Notes: generated by a model not told the origin, from the sequence alone. 64,000 nucleotides of DNA from Mesoflavibacter sp037029465 (GCF_037029465.1 NZ_JAYMEM010000004.1:1-64000); one strand, 5' to 3'. Shown: positions 18,549 to 28,482, counted from the stretch's first letter. Program-made: numbers and translations.

Positions 18549-20159
18549 ATGCAAAAACGTTGGATAAATTTTAGTTTTTATTTGGTCTTAGCACTAACTG
18601 CAATTAACTGTGCTAACCGAGGATCTATAGGTGGCGGACCAAAAGATGTAACGCCTCCTGAAATCATAAAAACTGTACCAGAAAATTACTCAACAAACTT
18701 CACTGCCAACGAAATAAGAATTTACTTTAACGAGTATGTAAAGGTTAAAAACTTACAAAAGCAATTGATTATTTCGCCACCAATGAATACGCAACCAGAA
18801 GTAACGCCTTTAAGTTCTGCTAGCGAGTATATAAAAATTAAAATTTTTGACACTTTAAAACCTAATACCACTTACGCCTTTAATTTTGGTAATAGTATTG
18901 TTGATAATAATGAAGAAAACCCGTATGAGTACTATCGCTATGTATTTTCTACCGGAGATTACATAGACTCTTTAAACGTAAAAGGTAGTGTAATAGATGC
19001 TTTAAATAGGACTACAGAATCGTTTATTTCTATACATCTTTATGAGGTAGATTCTACTTACACAGATTCAATAATTTATAAAGAAAAACCTAAATACGTC
19101 ACCAACACATTAGATAGTACAACCAATTTTACTATCGAAAATTTAAGAGCAGGCACATATAGATTAATTGCTTTAAAAGACAATAATAGCAACAATTTAT
19201 ATGAGCAACGTAGTGACAAAATTGGATTTTACGAAGATTTTATAACTGTACCAGACACATCTGCAAATTATCAGTTAAAAGTCTTTAAAGAAAACTTAGA
19301 TTACAAAGCATCAAAACCAAGATTGGTTGCAGGTGAAAAAATTGCTTTTGGTTATCAAGGTGATTATACAAAAACTAAAATTGAACTATTATCTAAAGTA
19401 CCAGATAGCTTTAGATACAGGATAGTAAAAGAGCAAGACACAGATACATTAAATTATTACTATTCACCTAAATTAGAAGATACAGATTCTTTAATTTTTA
19501 AAGTTCAGAATAATAAAATTATAGATACGTTTACGGTAAAACTTAAAGACAATTTAAGGGATTCTTTAAACCTAAAAGCAGAGCCAACAAACACTATTGC
19601 TCTTTACGAAAGCTTTAAATTAAAAGCAAACATACCTATTACCAAAGTAAACAAAGACAATATTAGCATCATGAATAAAGACTCTGTTTTTATTGATTTT
19701 GATACTAAGTTGGACACTATTTTAAACCATCTTGAAATTAATTTTGATAAGGAAGACAACAGCCAATATAGTATGACTATTTTACCTGAAACTGTTATTG
19801 ACTTTTTTGAAAACACCAACGATACATTAAACTATAAACTCAAAACACCAGATCCTGAAAGTTTAGGCGAAGCTCGTGTTATTATACAAAACGCTACTTA
19901 TCCAATTATTGTACAGCTAGTTGATGATAAAAGTGAAGTGAAATACGAAAAGTATAGCACTAAACCAGAACCTTTAGACTTTTTCTATTTAAAGCCTAAC
20001 AAATACTTTTTAAGAGTTGTTTTTGATACTAACGAAAACGGAGAATATGATACAGGTGATTTTTTAAAGAAAATACAACCAGAGCGTGTTAGTTACCGTA
20101 AAAAAGAAGTTGAAGTTAGAATTGGATGGAGTAATATTGAAGAGTTTATTCTAAACTAA
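18549..20159 (+). CDS. Ig-like domain lipoprotein (Big_5 type)
   Basis: This 536-residue lipoprotein has a signal peptide ending in the lipobox TAIN-C (C21). The next residues are the characteristic 'GGGPKDVTPPEI', followed by a bacterial Ig-like domain of the Big_5/SbsA type ('NEIRIYFNEYVKVKN') over about residues 30-140. The rest is beta-rich and contains a carboxypeptidase-regulatory-like stretch near 'IENLRAGTYRLIALKDNNSN'. The family is common in Bacteroidota, of unknown function, and probably outer-membrane attached. Its last 14 bases overlap the end of the convergent omega-amidase gene. Confidence 0.82.
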   Translation: MQKRWINFSFYLVLALTAINCANRGSIGGGPKDVTPPEIIKTVPENYSTNFTANEIRIYFNEYVKVKNLQKQLIISPPMNTQPEVTPLSSASEYIKIKIFDTLKPNTTYAFNFGNSIVDNNEENPYEYYRYVFSTGDYIDSLNVKGSVIDALNRTTESFISIHLYEVDSTYTDSIIYKEKPKYVTNTLDSTTNFTIENLRAGTYRLIALKDNNSNNLYEQRSDKIGFYEDFITVPDTSANYQLKVFKENLDYKASKPRLVAGEKIAFGYQGDYTKTKIELLSKVPDSFRYRIVKEQDTDTLNYYYSPKLEDTDSLIFKVQNNKIIDTFTVKLKDNLRDSLNLKAEPTNTIALYESFKLKANIPITKVNKDNISIMNKDSVFIDFDTKLDTILNHLEINFDKEDNSQYSMTILPETVIDFFENTNDTLNYKLKTPDPESLGEARVIIQNATYPIIVQLVDDKSEVKYEKYSTKPEPLDFFYLKPNKYFLRVVFDTNENGEYDTGDFLKKIQPERVSYRKKEVEVRIGWSNIEEFILN

Positions 20160-20931
20160 AGCTATCCTTATCGTCTAAAAAACGAAGTTTATTTCTTGTA
20201 TTTTTAATGTGATTTTTATCTAAAACTACAACCTCTACACCTTCATTATTAGGTTGTATTGTAGATAGCTTTTTACCTAAAGCATCATAAACTGCAGAGT
20301 GACCTGAATATTCATAATTATTAGCGTCTAAACCAACACGATTAACACCAATACAATAACTCATATTTTCTATTGCTCTTGCTTGTAATAAGACATTCCA
20401 AGCATGTACCCTTATTTTTGGCCAATTAGCAACATAGATTAATACATCATAATCTTCTTCAGCTATTCTTGACCAAACAGGAAATCTTAAATCATAACAA
20501 ATAAGAGGTTGTATTTTAAAACCTTTATAATTTACGATCACTTTAGAATTTCCTCTTTTATAAACCTTATCTTCTCCTGCTAAAGTAAACGTGTGCTTTT
20601 TATCGTAAGTGTCTACCAAACCATTTGGATGCACAAAAAATAATCTATTGTAATAATCGCTATTATCTTTAATTGCAACACTTCCAACAATAGCTGCTTG
20701 TTTTTGAAAAGCCATTTTTTTCATCCAAATAATAGTCTCTCCTTCTTCTGTTTCGGCAATATGTTCTGGCGTCATAGTAAAACCAGAAGTGAACATTTCT
20801 GGTAATACAATTAAGTCTACATCTTGAGTAATTTCTTCAATTTTTTTGGTGAAATTTTCTCTGTTTTGATTAGGATTTTCCCACACCAAATCTGCTTGGA
20901 TTATCGCAACATGTAGACTGTTTTCTTCCAT
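20146..20931 (-). CDS. yafV: Omega-amidase, nitrilase superfamily (YafV type)
   Basis: This 261-residue C-N hydrolase carries the Glu-Lys-Cys catalytic triad at E45 ('LPEMF'), K111 ('YDKKHTF') and C145 ('LICYDLRFP'). Length and motifs fit the YafV/Nit2 omega-amidase branch, which hydrolyses the omega-amides of 2-oxoglutaramate or 2-oxosuccinamate in the methionine salvage/glutamine transaminase route. Its start codon overlaps the stop of the upstream gene (TAATG), which suggests translational coupling. The 3' end overlaps the convergent Ig-like lipoprotein gene by 14 bases. Confidence 0.9.
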   Translation of the reverse strand: MEENSLHVAIIQADLVWENPNQNRENFTKKIEEITQDVDLIVLPEMFTSGFTMTPEHIAETEEGETIIWMKKMAFQKQAAIVGSVAIKDNSDYYNRLFFVHPNGLVDTYDKKHTFTLAGEDKVYKRGNSKVIVNYKGFKIQPLICYDLRFPVWSRIAEEDYDVLIYVANWPKIRVHAWNVLLQARAIENMSYCIGVNRVGLDANNYEYSGHSAVYDALGKKLSTIQPNNEGVEVVVLDKNHIKNTRNKLRFLDDKDSFSLE

Positions 20932-21452
20932 TACAACTTTTTTAATTTCTTTTCTGCTTTAGCTACTTTATCATTGAGTTTTTCAATTTTTTTAAGCCAT
21001 TTAGCTTCATCTTCTGTACTTAATTTTCCTTTTTTACTAAGTTTCTCGTACTTAGATTGTGCTTTTTTAGCTTCTTTTTCGGCTTTTGCTAATTGCTTTT
21101 CGGCGTTAGCTTTTTTAGCTATTGCATTTTCTTTCTTTTTTAATGCTTTTTGAGTCTTTTTTTGCTGCTTTTCAAGCTTTTTTAGTTGTTTTGACTGTTT
21201 TTCGGCTTGTTTTTTAGCTTTTTCAGATGCTTTTTGTTCTAATTCTATCTGTTTTAACTCTTTTTGTTTTACTTCAGCTAAATCAAATATTTTTTGCTGC
21301 TGTTCTTCATTTAAAACATTGGTAACATCTTCGCCATTAAACATAATCGTTTTATTGTCTACTTGATAGATTTGATTGTCTAAAGTAACTTCTTGAGCAA
21401 AAGAAAAACCTAAACTAAATAGGGTAATAATTAAGGTAAATTTTAATTTCAT
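20931..21452 (-). CDS. Small secreted Lys-rich coiled-coil protein
   Basis: This 173-residue protein has a signal peptide (residues 1-20, ending SFAQ). A short beta-like region ('EVTLDNQIYQVDNKTIMFNG') follows, and then about 110 residues are extremely rich in Lys, Ala, Glu and Gln and predict one long charged helix. I know no function. Its stop overlaps the start of the omega-amidase (TAATG), so it leads a two-gene unit. Low-complexity composition makes homology calls unreliable. Confidence 0.65.
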   Translation of the reverse strand: MKLKFTLIITLFSLGFSFAQEVTLDNQIYQVDNKTIMFNGEDVTNVLNEEQQQKIFDLAEVKQKELKQIELEQKASEKAKKQAEKQSKQLKKLEKQQKKTQKALKKKENAIAKKANAEKQLAKAEKEAKKAQSKYEKLSKKGKLSTEDEAKWLKKIEKLNDKVAKAEKKLKKL

Positions 21453-21502
21453 TTATAAATACATTTAAAATCTAAATATAAGTAAATGAGGTTTGTCAGC
21501 TA

Positions 21503-21529
21503 TTGCCTTTAACTAATTTTTTATATTTG
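21503..21529 (+). promoter_or_regulatory. Promoter of the S46 peptidase (TTG-N16-TATATTTG)
   Basis: A -33-like TTG at 21503-21505 and an exact -7 box TATATTTG at 21522-21529 precede the ATG at 21551. A TTG-initiated reading frame would begin inside this -33 element, which argues for the ATG start. Confidence 0.65.
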
Positions 21530-21550
21530 AGTTTTAATACACTAAATACA

Positions 21551-23638
21551 ATGAGACTTATAAAATTTTTACTGCTTTTTATCACTTTTAGCGTATCTGC
21601 ACAGCAAGGTGGTATGTGGATTCCTTCGCTTTTAGAAGGGATGAATGAAATAGAAATGACAAATCTTGGTAGCATGTTAACTGCAGATGATATTTACAGC
21701 GTGAATAACTCTAGTTTAAAGGATGCTATTGGACATTTTAATGGCGGTTGTACTACTGAAGTGATCTCGCCAAAGGGTTTAATTTTAACTAATCACCATT
21801 GCGGTTATGGTCAGATACAATCACACTCGTCATTAGAAAACGATTACATTAAAAACGGATTTTGGGCAATGAATTTAAATGAAGAATTGCCAAACGAAGG
21901 TCTTTTTGTCGAATTTATTGTAAGAATTGAAGATGTGACCAACGATGTTTTAAATGGTGTAACCGATGAAATGTCTGAAAAAGACAAACAATCTTTAATC
22001 GATAAGAATAGTAATCAAATTCAATCTAACTCTAAAAAAGAAGCTTGGCAAGACTCTAAAATAAAGGCGTTTTATAAGGGTAATCAGTATTTTTTATTTA
22101 TCACAGAACGCTTTGAAGATATTAGACTAGTTGGTGCGCCACCAGCAAGTATTGGTAAATTTGGTAGCGATACAGACAATTGGGTGTTCCCAAGACATAC
22201 TGGTGATTTTTCGTTATTCCGTATTTATGCCAATAAAGACAATAAACCTGCAAAATATAGTGCAGACAATGTACCATATACACCAAAACACTATTTACCA
22301 ATTTCTTTAGATGGTGTTGAAGAAGATGATTTTACCATGGTATTTGGTTTTCCTGGTCGTACTAACGAGTATTTACCAGCAGTAGCCATACAACACATTA
22401 CGCAAGAATATAACCCAAGTAATATTGCAATACGCGAAGCCGCTTTAAAAGTTATTGATGCTAATATGAAAGCAAATGATGAAGTACGTATTAAATACGC
22501 CTCTAAACAAGCAAGAATTGCTAACGCTTGGAAAAAATGGATTGGAGAAAATTTAGGTATTGAAAAAAGCAATGCAATAGCAGAACGACGTGCTTTTGAA
22601 GCTGAATTTACAAAAGCTTTAAAAGACAAAAAATTAGAAAGTAAATACGGAAACATTCTTCCTGAATTTGATCAACTTTATAAAGATTTTGCAGCAATAA
22701 ATATTAAAAGAAGAAATTTTATTGAAGTATTTATTGTTACCAACGAGTTAATGACCATGACGCTTAGAGCTTATCAAATGGAGCAAGCCATAAATGAAAA
22801 TCCTGAGAATTTTGAAAAAGCTAAAGCGCGTTTTACTTCAACTTTAAAAGGTATTCATAAAAATTATGATGTAAATGTAGACAAAGGTGTTTTTAAAAAC
22901 GTTATGTCTTTTTACACAGAAAAAGTAGATGCGTCTATTTATGACAAAACTGTACTTACGGATTTGGATGAAGCATTAAAACTTCTTGAAGGCAAGCCAA
23001 AAGACGTACTTAAAAAGTTAAATAACGATGCTGCCTATAAATATGCAAAACCTTTTATAGAAGAATTTTACAGCACAATAAACCAAAAGTTTGAAACTAA
23101 AAACGAACCTATTACAGCTTTAGAAAAAGAATACATTAAAGCTTTGATGGAAGCCTTACCTGATGCACGCTATTTCCCTGATGCTAATAGTACAATGCGT
23201 GTAACTTATGGAAAAGTAAAAGGCTACTCTCCAAAAGATGCAGTATATTATATGCCTGTTAGCTATTTAGATGGTGTGATTGAAAAATATGTCCCTGGTG
23301 ATTATGAATTTGATGTACCGCAAAAACTTTTAGATTTATATGAAGCTAAAGATTTTGGTGCTTATGCAGACGCTAACGGTAAAGTTCCTGTTTGTTTTTT
23401 AGGGACTAATCACACCACTGGAGGAAATTCTGGTAGTCCTGCAATTGACGCAAATGGAAATTTGATCGGACTAAATTTTGACCGCGTTTGGGAAGGTACA
23501 ATGAGTGATATGAATTACGACCCTGAAATTTGCAGAAATATTATGGTTGACGCTAGATACGTCTTATTTATCATAGATAAATTTGCTGGTGCAAAACATT
23601 TAATTGATGAAATGAAGTTGGTGCATCCAAAACAATAA
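21551..23638 (+). CDS. S46 dipeptidyl peptidase, DPP11-like (Asp/Glu-specific)
   Basis: I place the start at the ATG at 21551, giving 695 residues and a proper signal peptide ending VSAQQ. A TTG in frame at 21503 belongs to the promoter. The mature start 'GGMWIPSLLEGMN' is typical of family S46. Catalytic elements are 'LTNHHCGYGQ' (H82/H83) and 'TTGGNSGSPA' (S627). Arg645 in 'LNFDRVWEG' lies 18 residues after the serine, the same spacing as Ser655/Arg673 in Porphyromonas DPP11. There Arg sets preference for acidic P1 residues, whereas DPP7 has Gly. It should release dipeptides in the periplasm for peptide-based nutrition. A terminator follows. Confidence 0.92.
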   Translation: MRLIKFLLLFITFSVSAQQGGMWIPSLLEGMNEIEMTNLGSMLTADDIYSVNNSSLKDAIGHFNGGCTTEVISPKGLILTNHHCGYGQIQSHSSLENDYIKNGFWAMNLNEELPNEGLFVEFIVRIEDVTNDVLNGVTDEMSEKDKQSLIDKNSNQIQSNSKKEAWQDSKIKAFYKGNQYFLFITERFEDIRLVGAPPASIGKFGSDTDNWVFPRHTGDFSLFRIYANKDNKPAKYSADNVPYTPKHYLPISLDGVEEDDFTMVFGFPGRTNEYLPAVAIQHITQEYNPSNIAIREAALKVIDANMKANDEVRIKYASKQARIANAWKKWIGENLGIEKSNAIAERRAFEAEFTKALKDKKLESKYGNILPEFDQLYKDFAAINIKRRNFIEVFIVTNELMTMTLRAYQMEQAINENPENFEKAKARFTSTLKGIHKNYDVNVDKGVFKNVMSFYTEKVDASIYDKTVLTDLDEALKLLEGKPKDVLKKLNNDAAYKYAKPFIEEFYSTINQKFETKNEPITALEKEYIKALMEALPDARYFPDANSTMRVTYGKVKGYSPKDAVYYMPVSYLDGVIEKYVPGDYEFDVPQKLLDLYEAKDFGAYADANGKVPVCFLGTNHTTGGNSGSPAIDANGNLIGLNFDRVWEGTMSDMNYDPEICRNIMVDARYVLFIIDKFAGAKHLIDEMKLVHPKQ

Positions 23639-23646
23639 ATAAAATA

Positions 23647-23679
23647 AAAAGCCTGTAATTAAAATTACAGGCTTTTTTA
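23647..23679 (+). terminator. Terminator after the S46 peptidase
   Basis: The stem AAAAGCCTGTAA/TTACAGGCTTTT is followed by a T-run nine bases after the stop codon region. Confidence 0.88.
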
Positions 23680-23877
23680 ATCATTTACACACGTGTTTGC
23701 TATTAATCAAGTAATATAAAATGAATGTTGTTTTAATTAAAAAACAACAAATAATAAATGGTCGTCTTTTATAAGATTCAAAATTACTTTAATTAATGAG
23801 TCTACAACTGTTTTTGTTCTGAACAGCTTATAAATTGTTCTAAAACAACAAAATTGTATTATAAAAGGAGTTTTGAA

Positions 23878-24606
23878 TTAGTTTAAATTAATTTTCTGAA
23901 GTATATCTTCTTTATATTTTTTTCCTATTGGCAATTCTTCACCTTTTACATACAGTTTATTACCGTAGACTTGGTCTAAGTGTTTGTAGTTTATAATATA
24001 GCCTCTATGTATTCTAATAAACCAGCTATTAAGCCTTGATAATATATCGTTTAAACTTGTTCTTATTACATGCTTCTTTTCGGTGGTCAAAATAATTTCA
24101 ACATATACATGATCACTTTTTACATACAGAATATCTTCAAATCTTATCTTAATAAACATTCCGTTTTCCTTAATAAAAAGTGAATCTTTAGCTAAAGCTT
24201 TATTGTTGTCTATCTTAGAATTGTCTAAACTTTTATTGAAATTAGAAAGTGCTATTTCTATTGTGGTGAATAACTCTTCTTGTGTGAAAGGCTTGACTAA
24301 ATAGGCTTGCGGTTGTACCTCTTTTGCTAATGTTACCGTATCTTTATCTGCGTTTGAAGTTAGGAATATAAAAGGTATATCGAAGTTGTTATTAATTTTT
24401 TTTGCAATGTCTATACCTGATTTTAAACCTGATAAATTAATATCTAAAATAGCTATATCTGGACTTTCTTCTTCTAAAATTGAAATTGCTTCTGTGTAAT
24501 TTAAAGCAGGCTCGTAGGTGTAATAACCTAGGTCTGTTAATGTATCACAAATATTATCGGCAATTAATATTTCGTCTTCAACTACTAAGATTTTGACTTG
24601 ACTCAT
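23878..24606 (-). CDS. LytTR-family response regulator
   Basis: This 242-residue regulator starts at the ATG at 24606; a GTG one codon upstream is also in frame. The receiver domain (1-120) has the acidic pair E10/D11, phospho-acceptor D55 in 'AILDINLSG', and 'YLVKPF' with the conserved Lys. The C-terminal LytTR DNA-binding domain (about 140-240) has 'DILYVKSDHVYVEI' and 'FIRIHRGYIINYKHL'. It lies 91 bases downstream of a histidine kinase gene on the same strand, and the pair surely forms a two-component system. The signal and targets are unknown. Confidence 0.9.
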   Translation of the reverse strand: MSQVKILVVEDEILIADNICDTLTDLGYYTYEPALNYTEAISILEEESPDIAILDINLSGLKSGIDIAKKINNNFDIPFIFLTSNADKDTVTLAKEVQPQAYLVKPFTQEELFTTIEIALSNFNKSLDNSKIDNNKALAKDSLFIKENGMFIKIRFEDILYVKSDHVYVEIILTTEKKHVIRTSLNDILSRLNSWFIRIHRGYIINYKHLDQVYGNKLYVKGEELPIGKKYKEDILQKINLN

Positions 24607-24697
24607 CACTATTCAAAATTTATTAAAAATATTGATTATATTCTAAAAGTGCTTAAAAATGTTCTGAGACAGCCTTAACATGTTCTTAATTTAAGAT

Positions 24698-26626
24698 TCA
24701 ACGTATTTGTTTTCTCATGAACAGATCTTTAAAAGTCAAAGTGAAAACAGCTCCGTTTTCGTATTTATATGACAATGTTCCTTGAAGTTGTCTAGTTAGC
24801 CTACTTATTAGTTTTAAACCTAAACTTTTTGATTTTTTTATATCAACACCCTTACTTAGTCCACGTCCGTTATCTGAAAAAACCATTTTATAAATTCCAT
24901 TTTCTTCTTTATCAACTTCTATATTTATAATATTTTTTTTATCCTCTATTAAACCATACTTAAAAGTATTTGTTAGCAACTCATTTACTATTAAACCTAA
25001 TGGTAAAGCAGTATCTACATCTAAATTTAACGCTTCTGTTTTAATATTAACTTCTACATCTTTATCGTCTTTAAATAAAGATTGTATTTGGTTTACTAAT
25101 ATTTTTAGATAATCAGAAAAGTCTATTAACCCATCTTCTTTTTGATATAGTTTTTGATGGATCAATGCCATAGATTTTATTCGGTTCTGTCCTTCTTTGG
25201 CTAACTCTTTTGCTTTAGCGTCTTCAATGTCTCTTGTTTGAAGATCTAAAAGACTTGACACCATCTGAAAATTATTTTTTACTCGGTGATGTATTTCTTT
25301 TACTAGTAATTTATTTTCGTTTAAAGCTTCATTAATTTGTTTATTCTGCTTATCAAGTTGTTTAGTTTGTTTTTTATTTTTAATTAGAAACAATGCTGTA
25401 AAAAACAATGCTAATCCAATTAATGATGCAATAACGATATAGAGTTGTAATTTTTTCTCGGCAAATTCTAATTCTAATTCTTTTTCTTTAACAGCTTGCT
25501 GTGTTTGAAAATTAGCAAGTGCTTTAGACAAGTCTTCTGAGTAAATTTGCTTATTCAACACAACTGCATCTCTTTGATATTCTAGCGCTTCTTTTAAATA
25601 ACCGTGTTGCTCTAAAGCTTCACCCATATCATAATAAATATAATAGTAATCATTAGCGTTTAATTTTGGCTTTGCTAGCACTTTTATCTTTTCGCCAAAC
25701 TCTAATATGTTATTAACTTCAAACTGATTAAAAATCTTATTTACTCTTTCACTTTCTAAAGAAAGGTACTTTAAATATTTAGCATAAAATGCATAGCTAT
25801 CTTCTCTGGTTTTAGGATTGCTATACAATTTAAGTAGCAAAGTATCTACTTCATTTTCATATCCTCCTTTATAAACATAAGCATCAATTGTGTTCATTAA
25901 AGTACCTCTGTAATATTGAGAATGCTGTGGTAGTTTTTCTTCTAATTTTAAAATTGACTCGCAAGTATTTATATACTCTTGAAGGTTCTGAACATTCATA
26001 TAATAGTTGCAAGAATAGTACAATGAAGCTATTTGTAATGGCTTATCATTAAACTTTTTAGCAACACTTAAATTATTATCTAATAGTGCTTTTGCTTCTT
26101 CATTTTTATTTTGAATTAAGAATAATACAATATCATGAAAATCTAAATAAGCATTTGCAATAATTACTTCTTGCTTACTTTGATTAAGATTTTGTACGTA
26201 TTTTTCTAACTCTTCATTAATCTTTGACGATTGATCTATCGTCTTAGCATCATCACGTAAGACAGAAATCTGATTTAATTTAATGTAAAAATAATCCTCG
26301 TTAAACACATTAGAAGCTGGTTGCTTAATCGAATTATCTATAAAATTTGAAACTAAATTGTATTGATGAAATTGTGAATTTGACACACTATCAATAAACA
26401 CCCTATAAGAAGATATTTTAGAGATATTACCATTTATAACATCATTTAATATTGATGTATAATCAGAGTTGTCTTTAATTTTTGAAAAATATACTTTAGC
26501 CGAATCTTTTTGTTGCTGAAGAATATATTGCTCAACTTTTTCAATATTACTTTTTTCTGTTTGCGCGTTTACTTGAAAAAAAAACACACTAAAAAAAAGA
26601 AATAGAAAGCACTTAATTTTGTTCAT
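24698..26626 (-). CDS. Sensor histidine kinase (HisKA_2 type) with TPR-like sensor
   Basis: This 642-residue kinase has a signal sequence (1-21). A periplasmic helical region (about 25-390) looks like degenerate tetratricopeptide repeats and continues into a coiled coil. One transmembrane helix lies at about 396-415, followed by a cytoplasmic kinase. The phospho-acceptor region is 'KEIHHRVKNNFQM' (H446/H447), the HisKA_2 style often paired with LytTR or output-less regulators. The ATPase domain has 'LIVNELLTNTFKYG' (N box) and 'FSDNGRGL'. It ends 91 bases before the LytTR regulator. Its start lies just two bases after the stop of the MutS-like gene, so the three may be co-transcribed. Confidence 0.9.
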   Translation of the reverse strand: MNKIKCFLFLFFSVFFFQVNAQTEKSNIEKVEQYILQQQKDSAKVYFSKIKDNSDYTSILNDVINGNISKISSYRVFIDSVSNSQFHQYNLVSNFIDNSIKQPASNVFNEDYFYIKLNQISVLRDDAKTIDQSSKINEELEKYVQNLNQSKQEVIIANAYLDFHDIVLFLIQNKNEEAKALLDNNLSVAKKFNDKPLQIASLYYSCNYYMNVQNLQEYINTCESILKLEEKLPQHSQYYRGTLMNTIDAYVYKGGYENEVDTLLLKLYSNPKTREDSYAFYAKYLKYLSLESERVNKIFNQFEVNNILEFGEKIKVLAKPKLNANDYYYIYYDMGEALEQHGYLKEALEYQRDAVVLNKQIYSEDLSKALANFQTQQAVKEKELELEFAEKKLQLYIVIASLIGLALFFTALFLIKNKKQTKQLDKQNKQINEALNENKLLVKEIHHRVKNNFQMVSSLLDLQTRDIEDAKAKELAKEGQNRIKSMALIHQKLYQKEDGLIDFSDYLKILVNQIQSLFKDDKDVEVNIKTEALNLDVDTALPLGLIVNELLTNTFKYGLIEDKKNIINIEVDKEENGIYKMVFSDNGRGLSKGVDIKKSKSLGLKLISRLTRQLQGTLSYKYENGAVFTLTFKDLFMRKQIR

Positions 26627-26628
26627 AT

Positions 26629-28398
26629 TTATACAATTTCCATCTTTTTTAATAAAAAGCTAGCATTCATGTTTTGACAAATTCCCTTTTTAAAGGTGTA
26701 ATCAAAATACAGTTCGTCATTAACAATTTGAGCATCAAAATAATAATTTTTTACAGCTTCTAATTCTTTTTCTATCTCACACAAACTTAAATCGTGTGTA
26801 GCAATTATACCTGTTGCGTTACTAGCTACTAGCTTTTCTACAAACTTCCTACTACCAATAGCTTTATCTGTACTATTTGTACCTTTTAAAATTTCATCTA
26901 AAATGATAAAATAATCATCTGTTTTTATAGCTTCAACTATATATTTAAGTCTGGTTAATTCGCTAAAAAAGTATGAACTATCATCGGTTAAAGAATCTGT
27001 TGTACGCATACTTGTTATTAACTTTACTGGACTATATTCACTTGATTTTGCACAAACTGGCAAACCAATATTAGCCATAACAATATGTAGAGAAACCGTG
27101 CGCAAAAAAGTACTTTTTCCAGCCATATTAGCACCAGTGATGATAAAAAATTGCTGATTATTAATTTCAAAATCGTTATCAACACGCTTTTCTGTCTTTA
27201 ATAAAGGATGACCTAATTGATTAACTTTAGTGGTTTGTTTGGTGTCTAAAATCTTTGGAAAGATATATTGTGGATGATTAAACGCATAGTTACCAAAACT
27301 GTTGTAAGCATCAAAAAAGCTAACGACTTCAAACCACTGCTCTACGGTGTCATGATAATTTTCTATCCATTTTTCAATAGAAAAACTGTGTTTAACGTCG
27401 GTTAAAAAATAACCATTACCAAAAATGGCAGAAATAAAGTTATTACGATTATCTAAAGCATCCATTGCTTTGGATAATTCGGTTAAAATATCTGAAGCTT
27501 TTTTAGATTCTTGTTTTATCTTTTGTTGTTTATCTTTTAATAAAGACGCTTTAAATTCTTCGTTTTCAATTAGCTTAAGTAACAACGCGTATTGTCTAAA
27601 TGTATCTCTTATTTTATCTGTGTTTGAAGCTAAACTGCTTATCTTTTTTAAATATTTACCAGTAATAAAAAAACCAACAAAAATCCAGTATCCAAAATAT
27701 TGTGGCTCTACAATTTTAAAAATCACTGATGCTAATAACACTAAAGATGTAATTCCAAAAACTAGTGGAATATACTTCATCCATTTTGGTAAAAACCTCT
27801 TATGATTTTTTAGAAAATAAACCACTTGACTAACATCGGTTTCTACATGTATTAAACTTGCTGTTGCTTGATATTCTTGACGCCAGCTAGGTTTTTCTGC
27901 CAACTCTTTTATAACTTGTTGCCTATCTTTTATTTGTTTTATTTGATTTGCTTTTAAAGCATTTGCTAGTTTTTTCTGTCCTTCTTTTGTAGCTGTTCTA
28001 TCTAAAAACTGAAAAAATGAGCCTCTACCAAATAAATCAATATCTAAAGCGTAATTATGGTTGGCGTCTTGATAGATTTCACCTTTGTCTTTGTAGAAAA
28101 AATCTCCTGATGCAATTTTAATTTCTTCTTCATTAATAGCAACTAATTGTTTCTTTAAAAGATACTGTTTTTTAATATTGGTATATTTAGATAATAGCAA
28201 TAAAAAAAGAGATATTCCTACAATTAAAATTACAAAAAACAGTGTCCAGTTTTCAAAAAAAGTATATAACCCAAAAGCGGTAAGCACAAATACTGTAATA
28301 CGTAAAAGACTTAAACTAAACAACTGCTTGTTGAGTTTAGATACCTCATCAGAAAAAGTCACAATACTGTTTTTATAAAAAGAGATAGGTTGCTGCAT
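26629..28398 (-). CDS. Membrane-anchored MutS-like ATPase
   Basis: I use the ATG at 28398 (589 residues). An upstream in-frame ATG at 28437 lies inside the sdhB terminator. Two transmembrane helices occur at about 31-47 and 52-70 and two more at about 209-249. The C-terminal ATPase is MutS-type: Walker A 'GANMAGKST' (422-430), Walker B 'FIILDE' (E502), and 'TGIIATHDLSLC'. It lacks the MutS mismatch-recognition domain and the Smr domain of MutS2. The family is widespread in Bacteroidota and has no established role; membrane location makes classical mismatch repair unlikely. Confidence 0.85.
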   Translation of the reverse strand: MQQPISFYKNSIVTFSDEVSKLNKQLFSLSLLRITVFVLTAFGLYTFFENWTLFFVILIVGISLFLLLLSKYTNIKKQYLLKKQLVAINEEEIKIASGDFFYKDKGEIYQDANHNYALDIDLFGRGSFFQFLDRTATKEGQKKLANALKANQIKQIKDRQQVIKELAEKPSWRQEYQATASLIHVETDVSQVVYFLKNHKRFLPKWMKYIPLVFGITSLVLLASVIFKIVEPQYFGYWIFVGFFITGKYLKKISSLASNTDKIRDTFRQYALLLKLIENEEFKASLLKDKQQKIKQESKKASDILTELSKAMDALDNRNNFISAIFGNGYFLTDVKHSFSIEKWIENYHDTVEQWFEVVSFFDAYNSFGNYAFNHPQYIFPKILDTKQTTKVNQLGHPLLKTEKRVDNDFEINNQQFFIITGANMAGKSTFLRTVSLHIVMANIGLPVCAKSSEYSPVKLITSMRTTDSLTDDSSYFFSELTRLKYIVEAIKTDDYFIILDEILKGTNSTDKAIGSRKFVEKLVASNATGIIATHDLSLCEIEKELEAVKNYYFDAQIVNDELYFDYTFKKGICQNMNASFLLKKMEIV

Positions 28399-28424
28399 GA
28401 TTAAAATTATATAAGTAAAGAAAC

Positions 28425-28460
28425 AAAAAAATCTCAAGAAGCAAGCCTCTTGAGATTTTT
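28425..28460 (-). terminator. Terminator of the sdh operon
   Basis: A 13-bp perfect stem (28427-28439 with 28448-28460) with an 8-base loop runs into a T-run on the minus strand, 23 bases after the sdhB stop. Confidence 0.9.
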
Positions 28461-28482
28461 AAAAACTTTTATTTGGATTGGT

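Noticed and set aside
23680..23877. 198-base gap before the LytTR regulator's stop codon
   Set aside because: AT-rich with short AACAAC-type words; no structure, ORF or promoter could be supported.
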